From positions 1-52,005 of the forward strand of contig JANXOV010000066.1 of NCBI GenBank assembly GCA_025357635.1: a DNA stretch of 52,005 nt, given 5' to 3'. Below, piece after piece: positions 15,532 through 23,469 of this stretch; position 1 is the first letter of the stretch, and each line of letters starts with the position of its first letter. A program made the translations under genes and the position numbers. Origin of the DNA: Pseudomonadota bacterium. GTDB taxonomy: Bacteria; Pseudomonadota; Gammaproteobacteria; Steroidobacterales; Steroidobacteraceae. The notes under the pieces are model-generated. The model was not told the DNA's origin. It made no database searches and saw only the letters and a program-made list of their open reading frames with translations.

Positions 15532-16725
15532 ATGCGGCTCGCTTCGCACACGGACTGGCCCTTTTTCGACGCGCCGCATCGCGAACTGGCGCAGCACATC
15601 GGCGCCTGGGCGCAATCCGAACTCGGGCATGAGCATCCGGCAGCCTGCGATGCGGTGGATGCGCATTGCCGTGCGCTGGTCCGCCGTCTGGGCCAGGCAG
15701 GCTTCACCCGCTATTGCGTGCGCAAGGAGTTCGGCGGCGCGCTGCAGGAGTTCGACGCCCGCGCCATCGGGTTGATCCGCGAGACGCTCAGCTTTCACGA
15801 CGGCCTGGCAGATTTTGCCTTCGCCATGCAAGGCCTGGGCAGCGGTGCGCTGTCCCTCGCCGCCGAACAGCCGCTGCAGCAGCGTTATCTTCCGCGCGTG
15901 GCGGCCGGCACCGCCATTGCCGCCTTCGCGTTGTCGGAGCCTGATGCGGGGTCCGATGTCGCCGCCATGCAGATGACGGCGCGCAAGTCCGGTTCTGATT
16001 ATGTGCTCGACGGCCAGAAGACCTGGATATCCAACGGCGGCATTGCCGACTTTTATTGCGTGTTCGCGCGCACCAGCGCCGGCGAGCGCCGCGCCAACGG
16101 CAGCGTCGGCGCGCAGGGCATTTCCGCGTTCGTCGTCGATGCCGAGACCCCGGGGCTGCGCGTGGCCGAGCGCATCGAATTGATCGCGCCGCACCCGATG
16201 GCACGGCTGGTGTTCGAGAATTGCGTGATCCCGAAAGAACAGAGAATCGGCGCCGAGGGCGAGGGATTCAAGATCGCGATGCGCACGCTCGATGTGTTTC
16301 GCAGCACCGTGGCGGCTGCTGCCGTCGGCTTCGCGCGGCGCGCGCTGGCGGAGGCGCTGAGCCACACGCAGCAGCGGCGCATGTTCGGCGGCACACTGTC
16401 CGACTTCCAGCTCACGCAGGCGGCGCTCGCCGACATGGCGACGCAGATCGATGCGGCGGCGCTGCTGACCTATCGCGCGGCGTGGCTGCGCGACCGCGGC
16501 AAGCCGGTGACGCGCGAAGCGGCCATGGCCAAGCTCACCGCGACGGAATCGGCGCAGTGGATCATCGATCGTGCGCAGCAGATGTTCGGCGGCCGCGGCG
16601 TGGTCAGCGGCGAGGTGCTTGAGCGCCTGTACCGCGAAATTCGCGCGCTCAGGATCTACGAAGGAGCCAGCGAAGTGCAAAAGCTCATCATCGGCCGCGA
16701 TCTACTCACGGGGAAATCCGCATGA
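15532..16725 (+). CDS. Acyl-CoA dehydrogenase
   Basis: A 397-residue acyl-CoA dehydrogenase of normal length. It shows [13 protein letters not shown] (FAD/substrate region), [18 protein letters not shown] and the catalytic loop IYEGASEVQ with the base Glu377. It introduces an alpha,beta double bond into an acyl-CoA, passing electrons to ETF. One base separates it from the crotonase gene and it overlaps the Rid gene by 4 bases, so it belongs to the same operon. A dicarboxyl-CoA such as oxopimeloyl-CoA or glutaryl-CoA would be a sensible substrate after ring opening, but the sequence alone does not decide chain length. Confidence 0.9.
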   Translation: MRLASHTDWPFFDAPHRELAQHIGAWAQSELGHEHPAACDAVDAHCRALVRRLGQAGFTRYCVRKEFGGALQEFDARAIGLIRETLSFHDGLADFAFAMQGLGSGALSLAAEQPLQQRYLPRVAAGTAIAAFALSEPDAGSDVAAMQMTARKSGSDYVLDGQKTWISNGGIADFYCVFARTSAGERRANGSVGAQGISAFVVDAETPGLRVAERIELIAPHPMARLVFENCVIPKEQRIGAEGEGFKIAMRTLDVFRSTVAAAAVGFARRALAEALSHTQQRRMFGGTLSDFQLTQAALADMATQIDAAALLTYRAAWLRDRGKPVTREAAMAKLTATESAQWIIDRAQQMFGGRGVVSGEVLERLYREIRALRIYEGASEVQKLIIGRDLLTGKSA

Positions 16726-17174
16726 TTCACGACGTGTTGCAGCCGCCGGAGTGGCCGCGCCCGAAGGGTTATTCGAACGGCATCGCCGCGCGCGGCCGGC
16801 TGGTGTTCATCGCCGGCCAGATCGGCTGGGACGCACAGGGAAAATTCGACAGCGACACGCTGGCCGGACAGGTGCGTCAGGCGCTGAGCAATATCATGCA
16901 AGTGCTGGCGCAGGCCGGCGGCACGCCGGAACATCTGGTGCGGCTCACCTGGTTCGTGCTCAGCCGCGAGGCCTACTATCAGGAATTGCGTGAGATCGGC
17001 GCCGGTTACACGGCCGTGCTGGGCCGGCACTTCCCCACCATGTCGGTGGTGCAGGTCAGCGCCTTGATGGAAAAGCAGGCGCTGGTGGAGATCGAGGCCA
17101 CGGCTGTCATTCCCGATGTAGCCACCGACTCCACCATCAAGCTTCCCATCCATGGCCACGTGGCGTCCGCCTGA
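16722..17174 (+). CDS. Rid (YjgF/YER057c/UK114) family protein lacking the RidA arginine
   Basis: A 150-residue Rid-family protein: [22 protein letters not shown], then [27 protein letters not shown] and the C-terminal VEIEATAV strand. RidA proper deaminates 2-imino acids and needs an arginine (Arg105 in E. coli) that binds the substrate carboxylate. By hand alignment that position is Met107 here ([13 protein letters not shown]). It therefore belongs to one of the other Rid subfamilies and may hydrolyse an enamine/imine without a free alpha-carboxylate. An aminocyclohexenyl-CoA thioester made by the fused flavoprotein upstream would be such a substrate. The downstream oxidoreductase gene starts within its last 23 bases. 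Confidence 0.85.
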   Translation: MIHDVLQPPEWPRPKGYSNGIAARGRLVFIAGQIGWDAQGKFDSDTLAGQVRQALSNIMQVLAQAGGTPEHLVRLTWFVLSREAYYQELREIGAGYTAVLGRHFPTMSVVQVSALMEKQALVEIEATAVIPDVATDSTIKLPIHGHVASA

Positions 17175-18597
17175 GCGGATCAAGTACGCGCCTCTGCAGG
17201 CGCCCTGGCCCGACGCTCGCGAGGCGGCGCAGTCGCGGCTGTTCACGCCGATAAAGGTTGGCGCGCTGACGCTCGCCTCCCGCACCTGGGTGCCGGCGAT
17301 GGTGCCCTGGCGCGCCTCGGAAGAGGGCGAGGTCACCCCCGATGTCCTGGCATGGTACGAGCGTTTCGCTCGCGGACGGCCGGGAGCCCTGGTGGTCGAA
17401 GCCACCGGTGTGCGCGACGTGCCCAGCGGTCCGCTGCTGCGCATCGGTCACGACCGCTTCCTGCCGGGCTTGTGGGAATTGACCGAGCGGGTGCGCTGCG
17501 CCAGCCAGGGTGAGACCAAACTTTTCATTCAGATCATCGATTTCCTCAATGTGCGGCGCCGTCCCACGCGCGAGAAGTTTCTTCAGCGGCATTTGCTGAT
17601 CACCGACCGGCACCGCGAATTTCTGCGGCTTGCCGATATGCCGGAGGATGCGGTGCGCGCCGCCCTCGCTCAGCTCGATGATGATCAACTGCAGCAGGCG
17701 CTGACTGCGCGCGACTGGGAGTCGCTTCAGAAGGGATTTCGCGAGCGTGTCACGGATGTCGAGGTGCCTGCGGTGCGTGACTTGCCCAAGACCCTGCCCG
17801 GCAGCTTCGCGGCTGCCGCCGGGCGCGCCAAACGCGCCGGGTTCGACGGCGTCGAACTGCACTATGCGCACGCATACACCATGGCATCGTTCCTGTCAGC
17901 CCTAAACACCCGCGGCGATGGCTACGGCGGTGCGCGTGAACAGCGCGTGCGGCTGCCGCTGGAGGTGTATGCGGCCGTGCGCGCAGCGGTGGGCGCGGAC
18001 TACACGGTGGGATGCCGCTTGCTGTCCGAAGACTGCATCGACAACGGCAGCAGTGTCGAGGACGCTGAATATTTTTCCTGCCGCTTCGCCTCAGCCGGCA
18101 TGGACTTCATCTCACTGTCGCGCGGCGGCAAATTTGAAGATGCCATGCAGCCCAAGGTGGGCGAGGCGGTTTATCCGTATACCGGACGCAGCGGCTATGA
18201 ATGCATGCCCTCGTATTACTCGGATGCCAAAGGGCCCTTTGGACGCAATCTCGAGCCGGCCACGCGTATCCGGCGCGCGTTACGCGCCGCCGGCCTGCAG
18301 ACTCCCACCGTGCTTGCCGGCGGCATCCATCATTTCCGCCAGGCTGAGGAGGCATTGCTGCACGGTCAGGCCGATATCGTGGGCCTCGCGCGCCAGGCAT
18401 TGGCGGACCCGGATTGGTTCGCGAAGGTGAAGAACGGGCAGGGCGCGCAGGTACGTCTGTGCCTGTACACGAATTACTGCGAGGCGCTGGACCAACGCCA
18501 TCGCCAGGTGACCTGCGAGCTGTGGGACCGGTTGAACCTGGACGAGCCCGGCGTGATGCTCTCCAGCGACGGCAAGCGGCGGCTGATCCCGCCTTAG
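17152..18597 (+). CDS. Old-Yellow-Enzyme-type NADH:flavin oxidoreductase
   Basis: A 481-residue FMN-dependent TIM-barrel reductase. It has LFTPIKVGALTLASRTWVPAM at the N terminus, ELHYAHAYTMASFLS in mid-barrel, RLPLEVYAAVRAAVG, and a C-terminal PTVLAGGIHH ... DIVGLARQALADPDW phosphate-binding region. It lacks the Fe-S and FAD domains of full-length 2,4-dienoyl-CoA reductase. Compared with the OYE half of the fused protein at 11100 it has a longer insertion around residues 115-215. It is the last gene of the aromatic operon and overlaps the Rid gene by 23 bases. A role in reducing an unsaturated or oxo intermediate of the same pathway is likely; the exact one is not visible. Confidence 0.82.
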   Translation: MATWRPPERIKYAPLQAPWPDAREAAQSRLFTPIKVGALTLASRTWVPAMVPWRASEEGEVTPDVLAWYERFARGRPGALVVEATGVRDVPSGPLLRIGHDRFLPGLWELTERVRCASQGETKLFIQIIDFLNVRRRPTREKFLQRHLLITDRHREFLRLADMPEDAVRAALAQLDDDQLQQALTARDWESLQKGFRERVTDVEVPAVRDLPKTLPGSFAAAAGRAKRAGFDGVELHYAHAYTMASFLSALNTRGDGYGGAREQRVRLPLEVYAAVRAAVGADYTVGCRLLSEDCIDNGSSVEDAEYFSCRFASAGMDFISLSRGGKFEDAMQPKVGEAVYPYTGRSGYECMPSYYSDAKGPFGRNLEPATRIRRALRAAGLQTPTVLAGGIHHFRQAEEALLHGQADIVGLARQALADPDWFAKVKNGQGAQVRLCLYTNYCEALDQRHRQVTCELWDRLNLDEPGVMLSSDGKRRLIPP

Positions 18598-18641
18598 GCG
18601 GCTGAGGCCTCTTCAGGGCTGGCAGTCGCGTTGAAATCGGC

Positions 18642-18659
18642 GTTATAACGTGTTATAAC
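18642..18659. promoter_or_regulatory. Twin palindromic operator in front of the AbrB-type antitoxin
   Basis: The octamer GTTATAAC, itself a perfect palindrome, occurs twice (18642-18649 and 18652-18659) with a 2-base spacer. The centres are thus 10 bases apart, one helical turn. The second copy ends 6 bases before the ATG at 18666. No Shine-Dalgarno fits between, so the transcript may be leaderless or very short-leadered. Placement over the start and the AT-rich core inside GC-rich DNA suit autorepression by the antitoxin or the toxin-antitoxin complex. Confidence 0.65.
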
Positions 18660-18665
18660 AACACC

Positions 18666-19106
18666 ATGAAGCTGTCGATACGGCGCATTGGAAACTCCCT
18701 CGGCGTCATTCTTCCCAAAGCCACGCTTGAGGGATGGGGGCTGGGTGAGGGTGATACCCTTGAGTTGAACGATCGGGGCGTGCAGGTTGCGCCGCGCGCC
18801 GGATTTTCTCATGTCGAGTTGGACGAACTGAAGCGAAGCATCGCGATGGCCGTCATTCGCGATTTTTCCACACAGCAAATCCGTGCGCAGATCCTCGCTA
18901 ATCTGCATCGCTGGAAGAACCAGGGAATGTGGGTTTCGGCTTACGATGAATGGCAGGAACTTGCGAGCGGCGCGACAGATGGCGCCCTGTTCGCCGTCAT
19001 GCTCGGCCGTGATGATGCGGCCGTGAGGCTCAGGCAGTCGATGCCGTTTGTCGGATTGCTGCAACCGGCACAGCTGAAGCGGATGTATGACGAAGCAACA
19101 GGTTGA
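18666..19106 (+). CDS. AbrB/MazE-type antitoxin with long C-terminal extension
   Basis: A 146-residue protein. Residues 1-48 match the swapped-hairpin AbrB fold (MKLSIRRIGNSLGVILPKATL ... GDTLELNDRGVQVAP), the DNA-binding part of MazE-like antitoxins. Residues 50-146 form a helical extension with aromatic residues (RWKNQGMWVSAYDEWQEL), probably the toxin-neutralising part. The next gene, a nucleotidyltransferase, starts 20 bases before this one ends, the tight overlap common in toxin-antitoxin pairs. Autoregulation through the twin octamer upstream is likely. An alternative is a chromosomal regulator unrelated to a toxin, but the linkage argues against it. Confidence 0.75.
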   Translation: MKLSIRRIGNSLGVILPKATLEGWGLGEGDTLELNDRGVQVAPRAGFSHVELDELKRSIAMAVIRDFSTQQIRAQILANLHRWKNQGMWVSAYDEWQELASGATDGALFAVMLGRDDAAVRLRQSMPFVGLLQPAQLKRMYDEATG

Positions 19107-19617
19107 TCATGTGCTGCGCGCGGCGGGCAGAATCACGGGCGAGAAGCAATTCGTCATCATTGGCAGCCAGTCTTTGCACGGAAAACACCCGGATCTGGCG
19201 GATGACCTCGTGCTGTCCGCCGAAGTCGACCTGATTGCAACCAAGCACGCGGATCGGACCGAATGGCTGAATGCCATTGGCGTGCACTCTCAGTTTCATG
19301 AGAGTTTTGGATACTACGCGGACCCCGTTGATGAAACGACTGCGATCCTGCCTGATGGGTGGAAGGCGAGATTGGTGAACCTGCCGCCCGGCGATACAGA
19401 CGGCGTGCGCGGCCTGTGTCTGGATCCGCATGATCTGGCGATTGCCAAGTATGTTGTCCGTCGCGACAAGGATATCGCCTTCAATCGGCAGTTGGTTCGC
19501 CGCAGGATCATCGCCCGCAGAAAACTGCTCGCGTTGCTCGATAAGACACCCGTTGATGAACCCTCGCAGCAGCGGATCCGAGCCTACATTGCGCAGGATT
19601 TTGACGAAGCGCGCTGA
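19087..19617 (+). CDS. Nucleotidyltransferase-fold protein, probable toxin (DUF6036-like)
   Basis: A 176-residue protein with a minimal nucleotidyltransferase signature: FVIIGSQSLHG (the G-S of the family) followed about 20 residues later by SAEVDLIA, whose acidic residues are the expected metal ligands. Then comes a helical C-terminal half with LDPHDLAIAKYVVRRDKD, a pattern seen in DUF6036/AbiEii-like proteins. Such proteins act in toxin-antitoxin or abortive-infection pairs, for example by adding nucleotides to tRNA in the MenT group. The gene overlaps the antitoxin by 20 bases. The toxin role is inferred from pairing; the fold call is moderately sure. Confidence 0.65.
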   Translation: MTKQQVDHVLRAAGRITGEKQFVIIGSQSLHGKHPDLADDLVLSAEVDLIATKHADRTEWLNAIGVHSQFHESFGYYADPVDETTAILPDGWKARLVNLPPGDTDGVRGLCLDPHDLAIAKYVVRRDKDIAFNRQLVRRRIIARRKLLALLDKTPVDEPSQQRIRAYIAQDFDEAR

Positions 19618-19622
19618 GGCTG

Positions 19623-20756
19623 TCAGGCGCGCATCCGGCGGTTCATCGCGATCAGCGCTGCGATCGAGGCAGCGACTGCGAACAGCAGGATGGGCAGCGA
19701 CTCAGCGATCACGAATCCGCCATCCACATCCTTGAGCGTGATGCCGCGCACGATGCGCAGGAAATGCGTGAGAGGCAGCAGTTCGCCGATCCAGCGCGCC
19801 CAATGCGGCATCGCGACGAACGGGAACATGAATCCCGACAGCAGCGATGAAGGCAGAAAAAAGAAGAAGCTCATTTGCATGGCTTGCATCTGCTGGCGGG
19901 CCAGGCAGGAGAACAGAAATCCCAGCGCCAGATTGGCGCATGCGAACAACATCGTGGCGATCAGGATGGCCGGCACCGACCCCTGGATCTGGATGTCGAA
20001 GGCAGCGCGCGCCACGATCAAGATCAACACGGCCTGCAGCATACCGAACAGGAGGTAAGGCAGCAGCTTTCCGGCCCAGAGTTCCGCCGGCCGGATGCCC
20101 AGAATCGCCAGACCCTCAAACGTGCCTCGCTCGCGCTCGCGCGAGACCGTCAGAGCGCTCATCATGACCATGGTCATGGTGAGTATGACGCCCAGCAACC
20201 CCGGCACCAGATACGCTTGAGAATTCGCCTGCGGGTTGTAGAGCATGCGCACTTCGAAGGCCGGCTTGGAAGAGTCTTCTTCCAGATCCGCATTGCCGAG
20301 CGAGCGCGCGAAGCGCTCGATGGCATTGGCGGCCTGCGCCGCCAGCACCGGATCGGTGGCATCCACGAGAATGCGCACGGGGCGCGTTGTGGCGTCGATC
20401 ACCACCACGGCCTTGCCATTGAGCAGATCGGCCTGCGCACGCTCGATGGAAGGCTCGATGCGCAATTGCGCAAACGCCGGCTGCGATGCGAGCCGGCGCT
20501 GCAGCATGCCCGGATCCGCAGCCGCGGTGGAGGGTGGCGGCACCAGCACCATGGGAACGGCATGCGGCGCCAATTCGATCGCGCAACCGAACAGCAGGAT
20601 CTGCAGCAGCGGCACGCCGATCAGCATGCCCAGGCTCGCACGGTCGCGGCACAGCTGCAGCCATTCCTTCCAGGCGAGCGCGACGACACGGCGCAACCGG
20701 GTACGGAACAAGGTCGTGCGCGGTATCGTGGCCTGTGCCGGGGACGCAATGCTCAT
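19623..20756 (-). CDS. ABC-2 type transporter permease
   Basis: A 377-residue membrane protein with one N-terminal membrane segment (LGMLIGVPLLQILLFGCAI), a large periplasmic domain of about 140 residues and five C-terminal membrane segments. TVSRERERGTFEGLAILGIRPAELWAGKLLPY is the hallmark of the YhhJ/DrrB-like ABC-2 family. It pairs with the ATPase gene just upstream on the same strand (ATGA overlap at 20753-20756). It probably exports a lipid-like or hydrophobic product, or a small peptide. A ketosynthase, a ferritin-like protein and a bufferin-like lipoprotein precede it in the same run, so its cargo may come from them; this is inference. Confidence 0.88.
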   Translation of the reverse strand: MSIASPAQATIPRTTLFRTRLRRVVALAWKEWLQLCRDRASLGMLIGVPLLQILLFGCAIELAPHAVPMVLVPPPSTAAADPGMLQRRLASQPAFAQLRIEPSIERAQADLLNGKAVVVIDATTRPVRILVDATDPVLAAQAANAIERFARSLGNADLEEDSSKPAFEVRMLYNPQANSQAYLVPGLLGVILTMTMVMMSALTVSRERERGTFEGLAILGIRPAELWAGKLLPYLLFGMLQAVLILIVARAAFDIQIQGSVPAILIATMLFACANLALGFLFSCLARQQMQAMQMSFFFFLPSSLLSGFMFPFVAMPHWARWIGELLPLTHFLRIVRGITLKDVDGGFVIAESLPILLFAVAASIAALIAMNRRMRA

Positions 20757-21418
20757 GGTCGATTCCCGGCCGCGCTCGCATCCACCACCGCGCCATCGGC
20801 CATGACCGTGCTTGAATCGCAGCGCTGCGCATCGCCCGCTTCGTGCGTGGTCAGAATGACAGTCACTCCAGCCGCCAACAGCGTGCCCAGGCGCTGCCAG
20901 AGCGCGTCGCGAGCGCGGGAATCCAACGCGGTGGTCGGCTCGTCCAGCAGCAGCAATGCCGGCTGATGCAGCAATGCGCCGGCGAGCATCAACCGTTGCC
21001 GCTGTCCGCCTGACAAGAACCCGGCTCGACGCCGGGCGCAGTCGATGAGAGCGAACTCGTGCAGCGCTCGCTCGATGACCGGCGCCTCGGCCCCGATGGT
21101 CCGCATGTTTGCAATAAAGCGCAGATTTTCGCGAGTGGTCAGCTCTTCGTAGTAGCAGAAGCGCTGCGGCACATAGCCGATCTTGGGCAGGTAGGCGTGC
21201 CTTTCTCGAACCACATCGTGACCAAGGCTGCGAACACTGCCCTCATCCGGATCCAGCAGCCCGGCCATGATCCGCAGCAGCGTGGTCTTGCCGCTGGCAT
21301 TGGGCCCCAACAGCGCATGACATTGGCCCGGCGCAACTTTCAACGACACTGCGCGCAGCGCGTGGTTGGCGCCGAACGATTTGCTCAAATTGCTCGCCGT
21401 CACCGCTGCATCGATCAT
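20753..21418 (-). CDS. ABC transporter ATP-binding protein
   Basis: A 221-residue ATPase with Walker A GPNASGKTT, Q-loop GYVPQRF, signature LSGGQRQRL, Walker B LLLLDEP and the H-switch LTTHE. It energises the ABC-2 permease encoded immediately downstream, with which it overlaps by 4 bases. It lies 15 bases after the ketosynthase gene. The size is that of a minimal single-domain exporter ATPase. Confidence 0.92.
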   Translation of the reverse strand: MIDAAVTASNLSKSFGANHALRAVSLKVAPGQCHALLGPNASGKTTLLRIMAGLLDPDEGSVRSLGHDVVRERHAYLPKIGYVPQRFCYYEELTTRENLRFIANMRTIGAEAPVIERALHEFALIDCARRRAGFLSGGQRQRLMLAGALLHQPALLLLDEPTTALDSRARDALWQRLGTLLAAGVTVILTTHEAGDAQRCDSSTVMADGAVVDASAAGNRP

Positions 21419-21433
21419 CGGGAGCGCTTGTCT

Positions 21434-22495
21434 TCAGTTCTCGCCATGCACATAAATGAATCCGCCAAACATATACTTGCTAGCTTCGGCACCCAAAACC
21501 GCCACCCGGTTCCCCGGCCGCAGTCGTCCTGAGCGCCGCAGGCGGTCAAGGGATACCCAGATCGCGGCACTGCCGGTGTTGCCGACTCCATCCGCGTCGC
21601 AGACGATGCGCTCCGCCGGCAGCTGCAAATGGCGGGCGCACACTTCCACCATACGCCCATTGGCCTGATGAGGGATCCACCAATCCACCGTGCTGCGGTC
21701 AAAGCCTGCCAGCTTGCACACCGTGAGTGCCTCGCGCAGCAGATTCAGGCCGTACTCGCGCACCGAATCGAAGCGGTGAGTGAAATGAGGGATGCCGAGG
21801 GTCGTGACCACGGGCGCCCCGGATCCCCCCTGCGCAATGCAGATCCCCGGTTCCCGGCCCAATCCGTTGCTGCCGTAGTAGACGAATTCGATGCGCGAAT
21901 CGCCGGCGGCGCCGCCGCCGCCCAGGACGATGGCCCCGGCCGCGTCGCCCATTTGCATGAGGTTCACCAGCTGCGCGCGATCCGTAGCAATGGCGCGCGG
22001 ATCGAACAGCGTGGAGCCCAGTTCGGATCCGACGATGGCCACCGGCGATATGCCGGCGCTGCGCATGCTGGCCGCGATGAGCGTGGCGGCTGCGAAACCC
22101 GTGCACGCCTGACGCAGTTCCACATGCGGGCCGCCATAGCCCAACCGATCGGCGCTCCAGGCGATGTTCGAGGGAAGAAGAGTGTGCGGCGTGGTGGTGT
22201 GACCGATCAGAAACCGGATCGAGTCCCAGTCCAGGCCGCTGCCTGCGATGGCGGCGCTCAACGCGTCGGCGGCAAGATGCGGCGCATCGTCCTGCGGTCG
22301 CGGTGCGCCGGCCGCTTGCGCGAAACTGCGCGACAGGTGCCGGAAGCGCACGCCCAGTTTGTCGCCGATGCGTTTGCCCAGGCGCGCATCGGCGCTGGAA
22401 ATGAAGGGCGCCACCGCCGCAAGCAATGCCTCGTTGCCGATCGCGGGCCCGGGCAGCTTGGAACCGGTGCCCAGCACCGCCAGGCTGACCGGCAT
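21434..22495 (-). CDS. Beta-ketoacyl-ACP synthase III-like protein
   Basis: A 353-residue thiolase-fold condensing enzyme with the full KAS III triad: Cys131 in RQACTGF, His276 in WIPHQANGRM and Asn306 in GNTGSAAI. The spacing of 30 residues between His and Asn is that of FabH. Starting at the ATG at 22495 gives MPVSLAVLGTGSKLPG; the open frame extends 18 codons further but would overlap the ferritin-like gene. FabH homologues outside fatty-acid operons often initiate specialised acyl chains or join acyl units to another molecule. Here it lies between a ferritin-like gene (10 bases upstream) and an ABC exporter, not among fab genes, so a specialised role is likely. Confidence 0.85.
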   Translation of the reverse strand: MPVSLAVLGTGSKLPGPAIGNEALLAAVAPFISSADARLGKRIGDKLGVRFRHLSRSFAQAAGAPRPQDDAPHLAADALSAAIAGSGLDWDSIRFLIGHTTTPHTLLPSNIAWSADRLGYGGPHVELRQACTGFAAATLIAASMRSAGISPVAIVGSELGSTLFDPRAIATDRAQLVNLMQMGDAAGAIVLGGGGAAGDSRIEFVYYGSNGLGREPGICIAQGGSGAPVVTTLGIPHFTHRFDSVREYGLNLLREALTVCKLAGFDRSTVDWWIPHQANGRMVEVCARHLQLPAERIVCDADGVGNTGSAAIWVSLDRLRRSGRLRPGNRVAVLGAEASKYMFGGFIYVHGEN

Positions 22496-22505
22496 TGCCG
22501 TCAAT

Positions 22506-23090
22506 TCATGGCGTGGCACGGCTGAGTCGGCATAGCAGGTCGCCGGCATTCACACCGAGTGATTGGAAATCTTCCGCGTGCCTTTCGAGGACGGCACAGA
22601 ACGCACTGCGCGTCTGCAGGTCCATCTCGCGCATCAGGCCGTCGGATGCACCGTAGCGCAGCGCAGCCCGGCGCGAGATGCGCACATGGCGGCCTTCGTC
22701 CTGCCGGATGCCGGCCAAGGTCATGCGCAGGCCCGATTCAGCCGGTGAGCGCAGGCTGCATGACAAGACCTGTGTGATGATCTGGCACACGCAGGCATCC
22801 AGCGCGGCGATCCTCGACAGGTGCACGCGGATGTCGCGGTCGCGCAATCCGATGAAGAATCGGCGCACCGCACCGCTCATGCGCAACCTCGGGATGTGAC
22901 CGGTAACGGCGGCGAGTTCGCGATCATGACGATGCTCCTCCGCTGCCACCCGCGCCAGCATGCCGCGATACGGGTCGGTGGCGCCGAGCGCCGCGGATCG
23001 CGACAAGCGGTCGAAGGCAAGCTCAGCCGACTGCTCGCCCAACCGCAGCAGGGAAACGAGCACGGCGGTGGGCGGCGTCGCGGCACCCAA
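22506..23090 (-). CDS. Ferritin-like diiron-type protein
   Basis: A 194-residue all-helical protein with two metal-binding signatures, EEHRHD (about residue 51) and a second acidic/histidine pair in DEGRHVRISRR (about residue 131), plus further acidic residues in neighbouring helices (GEQSAELAFDR). That is the pattern of ferritin-like carboxylate-bridged diiron proteins, either oxygenases or stores. The start is TTG at 23090, directly after the TAG of the preceding gene, supported by AGGAG nine bases upstream. The enzyme class is uncertain. With the ketosynthase it might modify an acyl product oxidatively. Confidence 0.65.
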   Translation of the reverse strand: MGAATPPTAVLVSLLRLGEQSAELAFDRLSRSAALGATDPYRGMLARVAAEEHRHDRELAAVTGHIPRLRMSGAVRRFFIGLRDRDIRVHLSRIAALDACVCQIITQVLSCSLRSPAESGLRMTLAGIRQDEGRHVRISRRAALRYGASDGLMREMDLQTRSAFCAVLERHAEDFQSLGVNAGDLLCRLSRATP

Positions 23091-23366
23091 CTAGGTGTTC
23101 TCCTGGAGCCTGCCGCCGACGATGCGCTCGCAGGTGCCGGCGGGCAGGTAGACGAATGCGGCAGTGTCGTGGTCCTGGCGGGACCAGCCGGCGCAGATGT
23201 GGGCCTGCGTCTTGCAGTCATTCTGGCCCGCTCGGGCAACGCCGAAACAGCGCTCCGGCGCGCCACGCGCTTCGGCGTCTTGTTTCTTGAAATGGGCCAC
23301 CTGGGTCGCGCAGCCATCGAGTGCAGGCACGATTAACAGGGCGCTGAGGGCGAGCGAAATGCGCAT
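23091..23366 (-). CDS. Bufferin-like (BufA1/DUF2282-type) small lipoprotein
   Basis: A 91-residue protein with a signal peptide ending PALDGC, so probably a lipoprotein. After a short spacer comes a cysteine pattern like DUF2282/BufA1: ERCFGVARAGQNDCKTQ, then HICAGWS and LPAGTCERIVGG. Four cysteines sit in the same contexts as in copper-binding bufferins, which are ribosomally made and modified by a DUF692 (BufB) / BufC pair. No such modification genes are in this window. ATG at 23366 is chosen over TTG at 23372 because GGAGAC lies 9 bases before it. The stop codon abuts the ferritin-like gene. The family resemblance is by memory of the motif and needs a profile search. Confidence 0.6.
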   Translation of the reverse strand: MRISLALSALLIVPALDGCATQVAHFKKQDAEARGAPERCFGVARAGQNDCKTQAHICAGWSRQDHDTAAFVYLPAGTCERIVGGRLQENT

Positions 23367-23469
23367 GGGCAACAGTCTCCAGGTCGTTTGGTCAGCAGAC
23401 CCGGCCGCGCCGATGGTTATTACAAGCGCCGGCGGATACTGCGCCGGGGCAATGCCGTTGCAGTGTGCT

